A DNA stretch of 36,179 bases, from NCBI GenBank assembly GCA_003131625.1, contig PKVY01000095.1, forward strand, positions 39,689-75,867, in the 5' to 3' direction. The position numbers and the translations under genes are program-made. Shown here piece after piece: positions 17,698-28,759 of this stretch; the first letter of the stretch is position 1, and every line of letters begins with the position of its first letter. The stretch is from Acidobacterium sp. (GTDB taxonomy: Bacteria > Acidobacteriota > Terriglobia > Terriglobales > Acidobacteriaceae). The notes below the pieces were generated by a model that saw only the letters and a program-made list of their open reading frames with translations, was not told the DNA's origin and did no database searches.

Positions 17698-17760
17698 CGC
17701 GCCTGACTTGCGTTGTGCTTCCTGGACCGCCGAAAATGATCGTGTTCATAAAGGACCCCG

Positions 17761-19412
<1,652 letters not shown>

Positions 19413-19416
<4 letters not shown>

Positions 19417-20639
19417 AAGCCGACCTGCTTATCCGAGGCATTGCGCAGCTGGTGACGGCGGAGGGTCCTGGGCCGAAGCACGGCGCAGCGATGAGACAGC
19501 TCAAAGTCGTCGAGCAAGCTGCGCTGGCCATTGCCGACGGCACGATTCTCTGGGTCGGACCTGAAGCGGATTGGGACGGGGACGCCGAGGCCACTGTAGA
19601 CGCACAGCATCGCGCTGTGGTCACGGGTCTGGTCGACCCGCACACGCATGCCGTGTGGGCTGGCGATCGCCTGGCAGACTTCGAAGCGCGCATCTCCGGG
19701 GTGCCCTACGAACGCATTCTGGCCTCGGGTGGCGGAATCTGGAGCACCATCCGCGCCACGGCGGCAACCTCGCCCGACGATCTGCTCGCACTCGCGAAGC
19801 CGCGCATCGATTCTCTGCTGCGATCCGGCGCGACCGTCATCGAAGTGAAGTCCGGATATGGATTCAAGCCCGAGGCCGAGATCGTGATGCTGCAGGTCAT
19901 CCGCGACCTGGCTGCTAGAACCCCCGCGCGCATTGTCCCCACGTTGCTGATTCACGTTCCTCCCAAAAACGCGTCGGAGCGAGCCGCTTATGTGTCCGAC
20001 GTGTGTCAGTCCTTGATTCCCGAGGCGGCGCGACAAAAGCTGGCCGAGGCTGTCGATGTATTCGTCGAAAAGGAAGCCTGGAGCGCGGTGGAAGCGGAGA
20101 CGATGCTGACCTGCGCCCAACAGCATGGCGTTGCCATCAAACTCCACACCGAGCAATTCAACCGCGTGGGCGGATTCGAACTTGGCTTGCGCCTCGGTGC
20201 GCTCAGCGTCGATCATCTGGAGGCGTGCAGTGCCGAGCAGGTTGCAACTATGGCTGACAGTCCGACCATCGCCACGATTCTCCCCGGCGTATCGCTGCAC
20301 CTGGGTCTGCCGCCGGCGCCCGGTCGTGCGTTGATCGATGCGGGAGCAGCGGTCGCCGTGGGAACCGATCTCAATCCCGGGTCGAGTCCGCTGTTCTCGG
20401 CTGCAATGGCGCTGGCACTCGCGGTGCGCCTGAACGGACTCACAGCGCAGGAGGCGCTGGTCGCGGGAACCGTGAATGCGACCTGCGCGCTGGGATTTTC
20501 CAACGCCGGACGAATCGAACCCGGTCTTCCCGCAGACTTTCTCGTGCTGCAGGGGTCAGACTGGCGCGAGTTGGTCTACACCCTCGGCAGCAATCCGGTG
20601 CGCGAAGTTTGGATCCGAGGCGAAAGGGTCGCGCCATGA
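19413..20639 (+). CDS. hutI: Imidazolonepropionase
   Basis: The 408-residue protein of the amidohydrolase superfamily opens the imidazolone ring to give N-formimidoyl-L-glutamate. The first metal ligands are His77 and His79 in [13 protein letters not shown]. The substrate-contacting stretch [13 protein letters not shown], the metal-site HTEQF and the late GTDLNPGS (metal-binding Asp) are all typical of HutI. The start codon lies inside the hutU stop (ATGA), which implies translational coupling. The product is fed to HutF, encoded 31 bases downstream. Confidence 0.98.
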
Positions 20640-20670
20640 GCATCGAGTCCGTTTCCAGAGGGACAGGGCG

Positions 20671-22068
20671 ATGACGACGCTCTATCGTCCGGAGCTTCTG
20701 TTCGCCAACGGTGCCTTTGTGCGTAACACTGGGTTGCTGGTCGGCGACAACGGACAGGTGCTCGCAGTCACGGCGGCGCACACGCCGTCCGACACAGTCG
20801 TCGACCTGCCCGGCAAAGCGCTTCTGCCCGGCTTTGTGAACGTGCACTCACACGCCTTTCAGCGGCTCATCCGCGGCAAATCGGAATCGAGAGCCGTGAG
20901 CGGGAAAGATTTCTGGTCGTGGCGCGGAACCATGTATCACGCGGCGGCGCAACTCGACCCGCAGCAGGTATACGACGTCGCGCGCATGGCCTTCCTCGAA
21001 ATGGTTCTCTCCGGTACGAGCACCGTCGGCGAATTTCACTATCTGCACACCGCCCCGAATGGCCGGCCCTATGATGATTCGAATCTGCTCAGCAAGCAGG
21101 TGATCGCAGCCGCACAGTCGGTGGGCATCCGCATCGTGCTGTTGCGCAGCGCCTATCTGCGCTCCGGCTTCCATCTGCCGCGCGATCCAGGTCAGATGCG
21201 ATTCTTCGAGACGACGCCGGAGTTCCTCGCCAATATGGATGCGATGACCCAGGAATATGCGGCTGGGTCGCCCGACGTGCGGCTCGGGGTTGCGCCGCAC
21301 AGCATCCGTGCTGTGCCGCTCGACGATGTGCGCGAGATCGCGGCGTGGGCTCGCGACAGAAGGCTGCCGCTGCATATGCACATGGCAGAGCAGGTGGCGG
21401 AGAACGAGGCGTGCCTGCGCGAATACGGCGCAACGCCTGTCGCGCTCATGGGTAAAGCCCGGTTGCTCGGCCCCGACTGGACCGCCGTGCACGCCATCCA
21501 CATCACCGCGGACGAAACGGCGATGCTTGCGGATGCGGGAGCCACGATCTGCTCTTGTCCGACCACGGAGCGCAACCTCGGCGACGGAATCATCGCCGCG
21601 GACCACGTCATGAAGAGCGGGGTTCGCGTGGCGCTCGGGTCTGACAGCCAGGCGCAGATCGATCCGCTGGAGGATGCGCGCGAACTGGACTACCATCTGC
21701 GGCTGACGCATCAACAGCGCGCCATCCTCGATCAGATCGGCGAGCAGGCGCTGGCGGCGCGTCTCTTCGACTGCGCTACGGTGAATGGCGCGCGCGCACT
21801 GTCGGTGCCCTCGGGAACTCTGGCTGCGGATTCCTTCGCCGACTTTTTCACCATCGATCTTCGCGACGTGTCGATCGCCGGGAGCTCGGATGACGATCTG
21901 CTCTCGCTCATCGTCTTTGGCATGAACCGCACCGCGATTCGCGACGTGGCTGTGAACGGCAAGCTCGTCGTCCGCGATGGCAGACACACCGCGCAGGAGG
22001 AAATCATTTCCCGTTACGAAGAGGTTTACGCGAAGGTGTGGCGCGACGCCGCCGGGGCCGCGCGATGA
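20671..22068 (+). CDS. hutF: Formimidoylglutamate deiminase
   Basis: The 465-residue amidohydrolase releases ammonia from N-formimidoylglutamate, producing N-formylglutamate (the five-step Hut route). Motifs are VHSHAFQR (metal ligands His59 and His61), HMHMAEQ, VHAIHIT, CPTTERNLGDG and the metal-site Asp in GSDSQ, all diagnostic of HutF rather than of a guanine deaminase. The start is the ATG at 20671, after GGGACAGGG; an upstream extension in the same frame is a shadow of hutI. It overlaps the next gene by ATGA (22065-22068). HutF implies that N-formylglutamate must be deformylated, normally by HutG, which is missing here. Confidence 0.97.
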   Translation: MTTLYRPELLFANGAFVRNTGLLVGDNGQVLAVTAAHTPSDTVVDLPGKALLPGFVNVHSHAFQRLIRGKSESRAVSGKDFWSWRGTMYHAAAQLDPQQVYDVARMAFLEMVLSGTSTVGEFHYLHTAPNGRPYDDSNLLSKQVIAAAQSVGIRIVLLRSAYLRSGFHLPRDPGQMRFFETTPEFLANMDAMTQEYAAGSPDVRLGVAPHSIRAVPLDDVREIAAWARDRRLPLHMHMAEQVAENEACLREYGATPVALMGKARLLGPDWTAVHAIHITADETAMLADAGATICSCPTTERNLGDGIIAADHVMKSGVRVALGSDSQAQIDPLEDARELDYHLRLTHQQRAILDQIGEQALAARLFDCATVNGARALSVPSGTLAADSFADFFTIDLRDVSIAGSSDDDLLSLIVFGMNRTAIRDVAVNGKLVVRDGRHTAQEEIISRYEEVYAKVWRDAAGAAR

Positions 22069-23192
22069 AATCCGTCGTCGACCTTTTGTCGGACCTGATT
22101 CGCATTCCCTCCAATTCTGCGGTGTCCAATCGACCGGTCGTGGAGTATGCGACTCGCGTCCTCCACGGCGCCGACTGGTCCGTGCGTGAGTTGCCGTATA
22201 AGGATGCCGCAGGCGTGGAGAAGGTCAACCTGATCGCCGCGCCGCCCGGGCAAGATGTCTCGAACCACAACGTCGACCTCGTCTTCATGTGTCACACCGA
22301 TACAGTTCCTTACGCGACGGAATGGGCGGCTGCGCTCGATCCGCTCCTGAAGAACGGAAACCTGCACGGGTGCGGAGCGTGCGATGTAAAGGGATTTCTC
22401 GCCTGCCTGCTCGCCGCGATTTCCCAAAGCGATTCGACGAAGCTGCCGGACGGCCTCCGCCTCGTGCTCACGGCGGAAGAAGAGATTGGCTGCATCGGAG
22501 CCTCGCGCCTGGTAGCAGACAACGCACTGCGGTCGCGCAGAATGATCATCGGCGAGCCGACGTCGCTGCATCCTGCTCGCGCCGGCAAGGGCTATTGTCT
22601 TGCCGAAGTCACGGTTTGGGGCAAAGAGGCGCACAGCGCCCACCCGCAGCAGGGAGTCTCCGCGATTTACCACGCCGCTCGGCTGATCACAGCCATTGAG
22701 GACTTTGCCGAGCAACTCGCGGCGGAGACGCACAGCTTCTTCGAACCCTGCTTCACGACTGTGAACATCGGCACGATTGAAGGGGGCACCGCGAAGAACA
22801 TCGTTCCTGGCGTGTGCCGATTTCAACTCGAGTGGAGACCGATTCCGAGCCAGTCGCCGGACGCCGTTTTCGCATCGGCGGAGAAGATTATCGAGCGCCT
22901 GCAACGGTCGATTCCGGAGTTTCGCGCCGAAATTAAACCAATGCGCCAGCAGCCGGGATTCGAGACACGCGCCGACGCGCCTTTGGTCCGCTCGATGGAA
23001 GCACTCACCGGCCGGAGCGCGATCTCCATTCCCTTCGGTTCCGAAGCCAGCATCTTCTCGCCACTCGCCGAAGAAGTCATTGTCTTCGGTCCGGGCGATA
23101 TGCGGACCGCGCACAGCAGCCGCGAATGCGTGCCCGTTGCGGAACTCGATCAGGCTGTGAGCTGTCTCACCGCGCTGATGAAAGCCGGATAA
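22065..23192 (+). CDS. M20-family metallo-deacylase (ArgE/DapE type), candidate N-formylglutamate deformylase
   Basis: The 375-residue M20 peptidase/deacylase has the full dinuclear zinc site: His77 and Asp79 (MCHTDTVP), Asp107 (CDVKGFL), the Glu pair at about 138-140 (TAEEEIG) and His350 (RTAHSSRE). The dimerisation-domain histidine is in GKEAHSAHPQ. The closest named relatives are acetylornithine deacetylase and other N-acyl amino acid hydrolases. The start codon overlaps the hutF stop, so the protein is made with HutF. The pathway product at that point, N-formylglutamate, is an N-acyl amino acid. I infer that this enzyme may replace HutG and release glutamate and formate. That is not shown by the sequence; it could instead be an ordinary ArgE. 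It ends convergently, 45 bases from the propeller-GGDEF gene. Confidence 0.85.
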   Translation: MKSVVDLLSDLIRIPSNSAVSNRPVVEYATRVLHGADWSVRELPYKDAAGVEKVNLIAAPPGQDVSNHNVDLVFMCHTDTVPYATEWAAALDPLLKNGNLHGCGACDVKGFLACLLAAISQSDSTKLPDGLRLVLTAEEEIGCIGASRLVADNALRSRRMIIGEPTSLHPARAGKGYCLAEVTVWGKEAHSAHPQQGVSAIYHAARLITAIEDFAEQLAAETHSFFEPCFTTVNIGTIEGGTAKNIVPGVCRFQLEWRPIPSQSPDAVFASAEKIIERLQRSIPEFRAEIKPMRQQPGFETRADAPLVRSMEALTGRSAISIPFGSEASIFSPLAEEVIVFGPGDMRTAHSSRECVPVAELDQAVSCLTALMKAG

Positions 23193-23237
23193 GTCCCGGA
23201 CCGGAAGAGCAGCGGACGAGCAGCTCCTCGTGTGTTT

Positions 23238-26200
23238 CTAGTTGTCGCTGCTGACTGTGGAACTGTGGATGGACTCAACGCGTGCCCTCCGGCCCGCCTG
23301 CGCGCGTGCCTCGAAGCTCGCGCAGTTACGCCCGGAGTTCTTGGCGACGTACAGCGCGGTATCGGCGCGGCTGAGGACTTCCCGGATCGAGGGAGAATCC
23401 ACTTCGGGACGGAAGGTGGCGACGCCGATGCTGCAGGTGAGGCGAATCCGGTTCTCTCCGATCTCGAAGGGACGCGACCGGATCGATTCGAGCAGATCGT
23501 CGACGCGCCCGGTCGCGGGAGCGGGATCCCACCCTGGAAAGAGGATGAGAAATTCTTCTCCGCCGTAGCGGCCAACGATGTCATACCCACGCATGGTGCA
23601 GCGGAAGCGGTCGGCGGATTCGCGGATCACGTCGTCGCCGCAAAGATGGCCGTAGTTGTCGTTGAGGCTCTTGAAATGGTCGAGATCAGCAATTAGCACG
23701 CCCAGCGGAGTCCGGTCGCGCGTCGCGCGGGAGATTTCCCGCTGCAGATGCTCCAGCATCGCGGCGCGATTGAAGATTCCGGTTAGAGAATCGTGAGTCG
23801 CCTGGATGTGCAACTCCCGCCGCGTGGCTTCCAGAGCCGCCTTTTCCGCTTCGAGCTGCGCCGTACGTTCAGCCACAATGCGAGTCAGTTCCTGCTGGCG
23901 GCGCGTGAGGCTGCGCGTGCGGAAAGCAATGACGCCCCACGTCAGAAGCAGAGCGAGCATTGCATAGAATGCGTACGCCATGGGCGTGCGGCTCAGAGGG
24001 GGCCGTAGCGAGAAGCTGAAGGAGGCCCCGGTCGGGCTCCAGATGCCGTCGTTGTTTTCCGCCTGCACCGTAAACGTGTAGTAGCCGGGAGGCAGGTTGG
24101 TGTACCACGCATTGCGGCGTCCGCCGGAATAGTTCCAGTCCGGATCGAAGCCGATGAGCCGGTAGCGAAAGTGTTCCCGCTGCGGCGCCACAAAGCTGGG
24201 GGCGCTGAAGGACACCTCCAGATTGCCGGAGCCGGGGCCAAGACGGATGTGGTCGGTGAGGGGAATGGTGTGCGAGTCGAGCTTGACGCGGTCGATCCAC
24301 ACCGGCGGCACGACGGTGTTCACCGGGATGTGAGCAGGATCGATTACCGCGACTCCCTCAATCGTCCCAAACCACAGACGGCCGTCGCGGCTCTTCCAGA
24401 CGCACGGCATGCTGCCGTACAGCGTCTCGCGTGTGCGCAGACCGTCGGCGGTTCCGTACAGCACAGGATGCAGCGCAGCGTCGGGATGCCCCTCCGATTG
24501 CTTCAGCTCGGCCTTCGCGATGCGGAAGATGCCGGTATCGCCGCCAAACCAGAGGTTGCCGTCGTCATCGCCGATGATCGAACCGATCGACGTATCGGGG
24601 ATGCCCTGATCCGGCGTCCATGTGAACACGTGACCGTCGCGGATGTGGCTAAGGCCGCCGCTCTGCATCCCCACCCACATGCTGCCGTCGGCATCCGCAT
24701 ACAGGCTCATCACGTGATCGCTGTGCAGGCCGTTGGCGGTCGTGAAGGTCGCAGTCACCCCGTGGAAGATGCGCTGGGCGCCGTCGCCGTCGAGACCGAT
24801 CCAGAGCGCACCGTCGGTGGATTCAGCGAGGGAAGCGATGCGCCCGCTGTCGCTCAGGTGGCGAATCGTGCCGTGATCGAAACGGGCGAGTCCCTTTCCC
24901 TCGAATCCGATCCACAGAGTGCCGTCACGGTCCTCCAGAAGCGAATTCACCGAAGAATCGCTGGCCTGCGGGTCGCGATAGATCGAGATACTTCCTTTGT
25001 GAATGCGGGCAATGGTGCCGCGCCGATATCCAACCCACAGATCGCCGTCGCGCGTCTGCACCATGGAATAGACCGCCTGATTGGGCAGGCCCTTTTTCGG
25101 CCCCCACACTTCTACCCGCCCGTCGGCGAGCAGATGATCCAGGCCGTTGTCGTCGGCGCCGATCCACATGGTGCCGTCCTGCGCCTGCAGCACGTTGCCG
25201 GTGTAATTGCCGGAGAGTCCTTCCGGCCTGCCGAAAGCTGTGAACTTCCCGTCGCGCAGCTGCGCCGCCCCGGTGTCGAGGAAACCGATCCAGAGGCTGC
25301 CTTCACGGTCCTCGAAAAGGGCATGGTCGCAGCGGTCGCTGGGCAATCCGCGCGACGCGTCGTAGAAATCCAGCTTGCCGCGGTAGAGGCGAGCAATTCC
25401 GTGCCGGTCGAAGGCGATCCAGAGCGCGCCGTCGTGATCGGCGAGCAGGGCGGCGATTTCGTTCCACGGCAGACGCTGCGGAAAAATCGAGATGCGTCCG
25501 TTGCGAATTTGCGCCAGCCCGTTCGCCTGCGTCCCGATCCAGAGGGAGCCATCCTGAGCCGGCGCGAGGGCGACGATGTCATCGCCCGGCAGTCCATCCC
25601 GGGTGGTAAAGCTTTTGAAGCGGCCGTGTTCGAAGCGCGACAGACCCCTTGCGGTTCCCACCCAGAGCGTCCCGCCGGCGTCGAGCGTCATCGTGCGGAT
25701 GGCGACATCGGCCAGACCGTCGCTGGTTGTCCAGTTCTGCACGCGCCCATTCACGACCCGGTTGAGTCCTCGGCCGGTGCCGACCCACAGACCGCCCTCG
25801 CGATCTTCGCAGAGGGCCGCGATGTTGTTCCCTGACAGGCCATCCCTGGCGGTGAGAGTCTTAAATACGCCTTCAGGTCCCCCGGAAGTCGTCGGCTGAT
25901 AGTGGCTGAGGCCGCTGTCGGTTCCGATCCACAGGCTGCCGTCGCGACCGGCTGCCAGTGCCTGAATAAAGCTCGACGCCAGACCGTGGGCATTGTGGCG
26001 CGTGTAGGTGTTGAAGTGAGCCCCGTCGAAGCGCGTCAGACCTTCCTGCGTTCCGAACCACAGATAGCCATCCGCCGTTTGCGCGATCGCCTGGACGGAG
26101 TTTTGCGGCAACCCGGACTCGCTGGTCCAGGAAGTTTGCATGTACTGGGTGATGGCCTTGGCTGGATCGAGCGCAAAGGCGGTCTGGGTAGCCAGAATCG

Positions 26201-26291
26201 CCGCCAGAATCGCCGCCGCGAAGATCGACGCGGCCCACACGCAGGCGCTCCGTGCGCACCTTTCACGTCGAGTTGGAGTGACCAGGACCAT
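23238..26291 (-). CDS. Membrane diguanylate cyclase with Reg_prop beta-propeller and Y_Y_Y sensor
   Basis: A signal or anchor helix (about residues 20-40) is followed by many two-component-regulator-propeller repeats (about 50-680, recurring DGxLWIG and GLPxDxV patterns such as TADGYLWFGTQEGLTRFDG). A Y_Y_Y domain (about 690-755, FRYRLIGFDPDWNYSG and YTFTVQAENNDGIWS), a TM helix (about 771-790), a coiled coil and a GGDEF domain (about 834-995) complete it. The cyclase motif is GGEEF and is preceded, five residues earlier, by RGYD, an intact inhibitory I-site (RxxD). It should make c-di-GMP, with product inhibition, when a periplasmic ligand binds the propeller. The ATG at 26291 has a better-spaced AGGA than a GTG at 26300. 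It starts about 13 bases after the EAL gene, so it is probably in one operon with it. Confidence 0.93.
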   Translation of the reverse strand: MVLVTPTRRERCARSACVWAASIFAAAILAAILATQTAFALDPAKAITQYMQTSWTSESGLPQNSVQAIAQTADGYLWFGTQEGLTRFDGAHFNTYTRHNAHGLASSFIQALAAGRDGSLWIGTDSGLSHYQPTTSGGPEGVFKTLTARDGLSGNNIAALCEDREGGLWVGTGRGLNRVVNGRVQNWTTSDGLADVAIRTMTLDAGGTLWVGTARGLSRFEHGRFKSFTTRDGLPGDDIVALAPAQDGSLWIGTQANGLAQIRNGRISIFPQRLPWNEIAALLADHDGALWIAFDRHGIARLYRGKLDFYDASRGLPSDRCDHALFEDREGSLWIGFLDTGAAQLRDGKFTAFGRPEGLSGNYTGNVLQAQDGTMWIGADDNGLDHLLADGRVEVWGPKKGLPNQAVYSMVQTRDGDLWVGYRRGTIARIHKGSISIYRDPQASDSSVNSLLEDRDGTLWIGFEGKGLARFDHGTIRHLSDSGRIASLAESTDGALWIGLDGDGAQRIFHGVTATFTTANGLHSDHVMSLYADADGSMWVGMQSGGLSHIRDGHVFTWTPDQGIPDTSIGSIIGDDDGNLWFGGDTGIFRIAKAELKQSEGHPDAALHPVLYGTADGLRTRETLYGSMPCVWKSRDGRLWFGTIEGVAVIDPAHIPVNTVVPPVWIDRVKLDSHTIPLTDHIRLGPGSGNLEVSFSAPSFVAPQREHFRYRLIGFDPDWNYSGGRRNAWYTNLPPGYYTFTVQAENNDGIWSPTGASFSFSLRPPLSRTPMAYAFYAMLALLLTWGVIAFRTRSLTRRQQELTRIVAERTAQLEAEKAALEATRRELHIQATHDSLTGIFNRAAMLEHLQREISRATRDRTPLGVLIADLDHFKSLNDNYGHLCGDDVIRESADRFRCTMRGYDIVGRYGGEEFLILFPGWDPAPATGRVDDLLESIRSRPFEIGENRIRLTCSIGVATFRPEVDSPSIREVLSRADTALYVAKNSGRNCASFEARAQAGRRARVESIHSSTVSSDN

Positions 26292-26304
26292 AGCGTTCAC
26301 GGTC

Positions 26305-28446
26305 CTACGAAACCGCCTCTACTTCGCGCTCGCGCGTCGTCGCCACGCCCGCGCCCCACGCGAGTTGCTCCATTGGGTTGGGAGTCGGTCTGCCCAGCAG
26401 ATAGCCCTGCGCCTCGTTGGTGCCCAGCGATTTCATCAGCTCCAGCTGCTCCCGGGTTTCGATGCCCTCCACGATCACCCTCATGTGCAGGTTGTGGGCC
26501 ATCGACAGAATCGACTGAACGAACGCCCGCGTCTCCTGGCGCATCGCCAGCTCGGTCACAAAGGAGCGATCCAGCTTCAGCGCATCGAGGAACAGCTTCG
26601 GCAGATAGCTCAGGCAGGAATAACCAGTCCCGAAGTCGTCCATAGCCACGCCGATGCCTCGGCCTGTCAGCCTGCGGATCAGATCGGCGGCTCGCTCCAC
26701 CCCGGTCAGGGTTGCGGATTCGGTAAGTTCGAGCTGCAGCAGCGTAGGCCTTAGGCCGGTGCGGTGCAGGACCTCCTCCACGTCCTCCAGAAATGAGTCG
26801 CGCGCAAACTGCACGCTGGAAACGTTCACGGCAACCTGAATGGGTCTGCCGGCTTTGCGCTGCCACGTGACTGCGTCCGCGCAGGCCCGCTCCATCACGT
26901 AGGCGCCCAGGGGAACGATGAGTCCGCTCTCCTCGGCGACCGGGATGAAACTTAGAGGAGGAATCGGTCCCAGCGTTGGATGGGTCCACCGCGCGAGCGC
27001 CTCGAAACGCACGATGGTATTCGTAGCCAGGTCGAATTCGGGCTGGTAGTGAACCTTGATTTCGCCCTCTTCGATGGCGCGCCGCAACTCGCCCTCCAGC
27101 ATCAGACGCTCCCGCGCCGCGCTGCCCAGGCCGTCACCGAACGCCACGATGCGGTTTTTCCCGTTCCGTTTCGCAGCGACCATCGCGCAGTCGGCTTGTC
27201 GCAGCATCTGCCCACTCTCTTTTCCGTGGTCCGGAAAGAGGCTGATCCCGATACTGGCGGTCATCCGGATCGAATGGCCCTCGATTTCGAAAGGCTCCTT
27301 CAGGACTTCCAGCGCGCTCTCGGCCGCGCTTTCGGCATCCCCTCGGTTCTGCACATTGTCCAGGATCAGCGTGAACTCGTCGCTGCCGATGCGCGCCAGC
27401 GTGTCCGATTGCCGGAAGCGCGCTTTCATCCGTTGCGCCACCTGGCCGAGGAGCACGTCGCCCACGCCATGACCCAGGCTGTCATTGACCAGCTTGAATC
27501 CATCCAGATCGATATAGAGCAGCGCTACCTTCCGGTTCTCGCGCCGCGCCTTGGCCACGCTGTGCGACAGCCGATCCGTCAGCAGCCGGCGATTGGGCAA
27601 GCCGGTCAGATCGTCCACCAGCGCCATATGCTGCAGCCTGGCTTCGGCGTCTCTCTTCGCGCGGTCCCGCCGCTGCAGCTCCGAGAGCATCGCGTTGAAC
27701 CCGTCCACCAGCTCGCTGATCTCTTGTGTCCCGCGCGCCGGCATCTGCGGATCGAACGGCCGCTGGGCCGCTACCTGCAGCATCGATCGGGACAGATCGC
27801 TGATGGCCTGTGTCGTTTCCGATGCCTTCCGCAGAGCCTCCGCTTGTTCGCTCAGCCGCCGCCGCAGCTTGTTCACGCGCGCGAGAACCACCAGGATCGC
27901 CACAATCAAAAGCGCCAGGATGACCGTCATCACCGCAATTGTGGGCGGCGTCCACGAGGGAGCGCTCCGGACAACCGTCAGATCCGCCGGCGAGCGCTGC
28001 TGGTTCGGTGGGTTGGCGCCATCAACCGGAGCGGACGCTGCGCCCGTGAGTACTTCGGACGGTGGAGCGAGGCTCTTGGGAGCCGTGGGGTGAACCCGGA
28101 TCTTCTGCAGTCCGACGCTGCCCGGTCCGTCTGAAGCGTCGAGCGTCGTGGTGGCCTCGATCGCGACCTCTTCGCCCGCCAATACTCCGGCCGGCAGTGG
28201 ATTCGCCTTGATCGGCATCGCTCCGGTTTCGTCCTTGAGCCAGAACAGCTTCCCTTGCTCATCGACGTACGTGATCACGCCGATAAGATGTACTGCCGAG
28301 TTAACGGGCAGATTGCGCAGTTCCTGGATGGTGTTGTGCTTCGATAAGGCGGACGCCTGACAGGACGCAGGCGCGATCATCCCCGCGCCAAGCGCCGCTC
28401 CCAGGACTGCGGCTAACTTGATCCCTGCGAAGCCATTGCGGCTCAT
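26305..28446 (-). CDS. Membrane GGDEF-EAL protein with a single OB-like sensor domain
   Basis: The 713-residue protein has an N-terminal signal or anchor (about 8-30), one OB-fold-like module (about 35-125, VHLIGVITYVDEQGKLFWLKDETGA), a TM helix (about 171-192), a HAMP-like stretch, GGDEF (about 278-449) and EAL (about 450-700). The cyclase motif reads GSDEF, so the second Gly is lost and activity is doubtful, although RQSD, the I-site, is kept. The EAL domain has every catalytic residue: the EAL Glu, Asn in NVSS, Glu in LELTES, DDFGTG, Lys in LKLDRS and Glu in VEGIET. It is therefore probably a c-di-GMP phosphodiesterase. It is a shortened paralog of the protein encoded at 28760-32638. No clear ribosome site is seen. 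Confidence 0.93.
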   Translation of the reverse strand: MSRNGFAGIKLAAVLGAALGAGMIAPASCQASALSKHNTIQELRNLPVNSAVHLIGVITYVDEQGKLFWLKDETGAMPIKANPLPAGVLAGEEVAIEATTTLDASDGPGSVGLQKIRVHPTAPKSLAPPSEVLTGAASAPVDGANPPNQQRSPADLTVVRSAPSWTPPTIAVMTVILALLIVAILVVLARVNKLRRRLSEQAEALRKASETTQAISDLSRSMLQVAAQRPFDPQMPARGTQEISELVDGFNAMLSELQRRDRAKRDAEARLQHMALVDDLTGLPNRRLLTDRLSHSVAKARRENRKVALLYIDLDGFKLVNDSLGHGVGDVLLGQVAQRMKARFRQSDTLARIGSDEFTLILDNVQNRGDAESAAESALEVLKEPFEIEGHSIRMTASIGISLFPDHGKESGQMLRQADCAMVAAKRNGKNRIVAFGDGLGSAARERLMLEGELRRAIEEGEIKVHYQPEFDLATNTIVRFEALARWTHPTLGPIPPLSFIPVAEESGLIVPLGAYVMERACADAVTWQRKAGRPIQVAVNVSSVQFARDSFLEDVEEVLHRTGLRPTLLQLELTESATLTGVERAADLIRRLTGRGIGVAMDDFGTGYSCLSYLPKLFLDALKLDRSFVTELAMRQETRAFVQSILSMAHNLHMRVIVEGIETREQLELMKSLGTNEAQGYLLGRPTPNPMEQLAWGAGVATTREREVEAVS

Positions 28447-28476
28447 TCGAGAATCATGAGTCGCCGACCCACCTCT

Positions 28477-28528
28477 CGGCCATACAACTTTGGCTCCGGG
28501 CCGTACCCTAATGGAATTAGAAGACTTA
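28477..28528 (-). promoter_or_regulatory. Conserved 52-bp upstream element, copy A (short GGDEF-EAL gene)
   Basis: This stretch, 30 bases before the start codon, matches copy B (32668-32719) at 46 of 52 positions with no gaps. Plus-strand blocks CGGCCATACAACTTTGGCT and CGTACCCTAATGGAATTAG, then GACTTA, are identical. On the coding strand it contains the dyad CTAAT-TCC-ATTAG and the dyad GCCA-N8-TGGC. The rest of the intergenic stretch (28529-28759) holds no gene or terminator I can support. Confidence 0.75.
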
Positions 28529-28759
28529 GGCAGGGATATGCCGGCGAAGTCCGTCTGCCTGGATATGGCCCGGAAAGCGGGCCGGACGACTGCTTTTTCG
28601 CGCCGCGCAGCCGCGCCGCAGCCTGTCCCGTCTGATTTTATTGGGTTTATAGAAGCGCCATTGGCTGCTGGAATACGCCTGGCGGAAATAGAACCCGCTC
28701 ACGCCGGTTTTCAAAGCCAGCGCTTTTGCATCGACCCGAAGCAATCCGGCCCATGGCGC

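Noticed and set aside
24171-25835. Plus-strand open frame (554 aa) through the propeller gene
   Set aside because: Its repetitive look only mirrors the propeller repeats of the real minus-strand gene; no ribosome site or family match.
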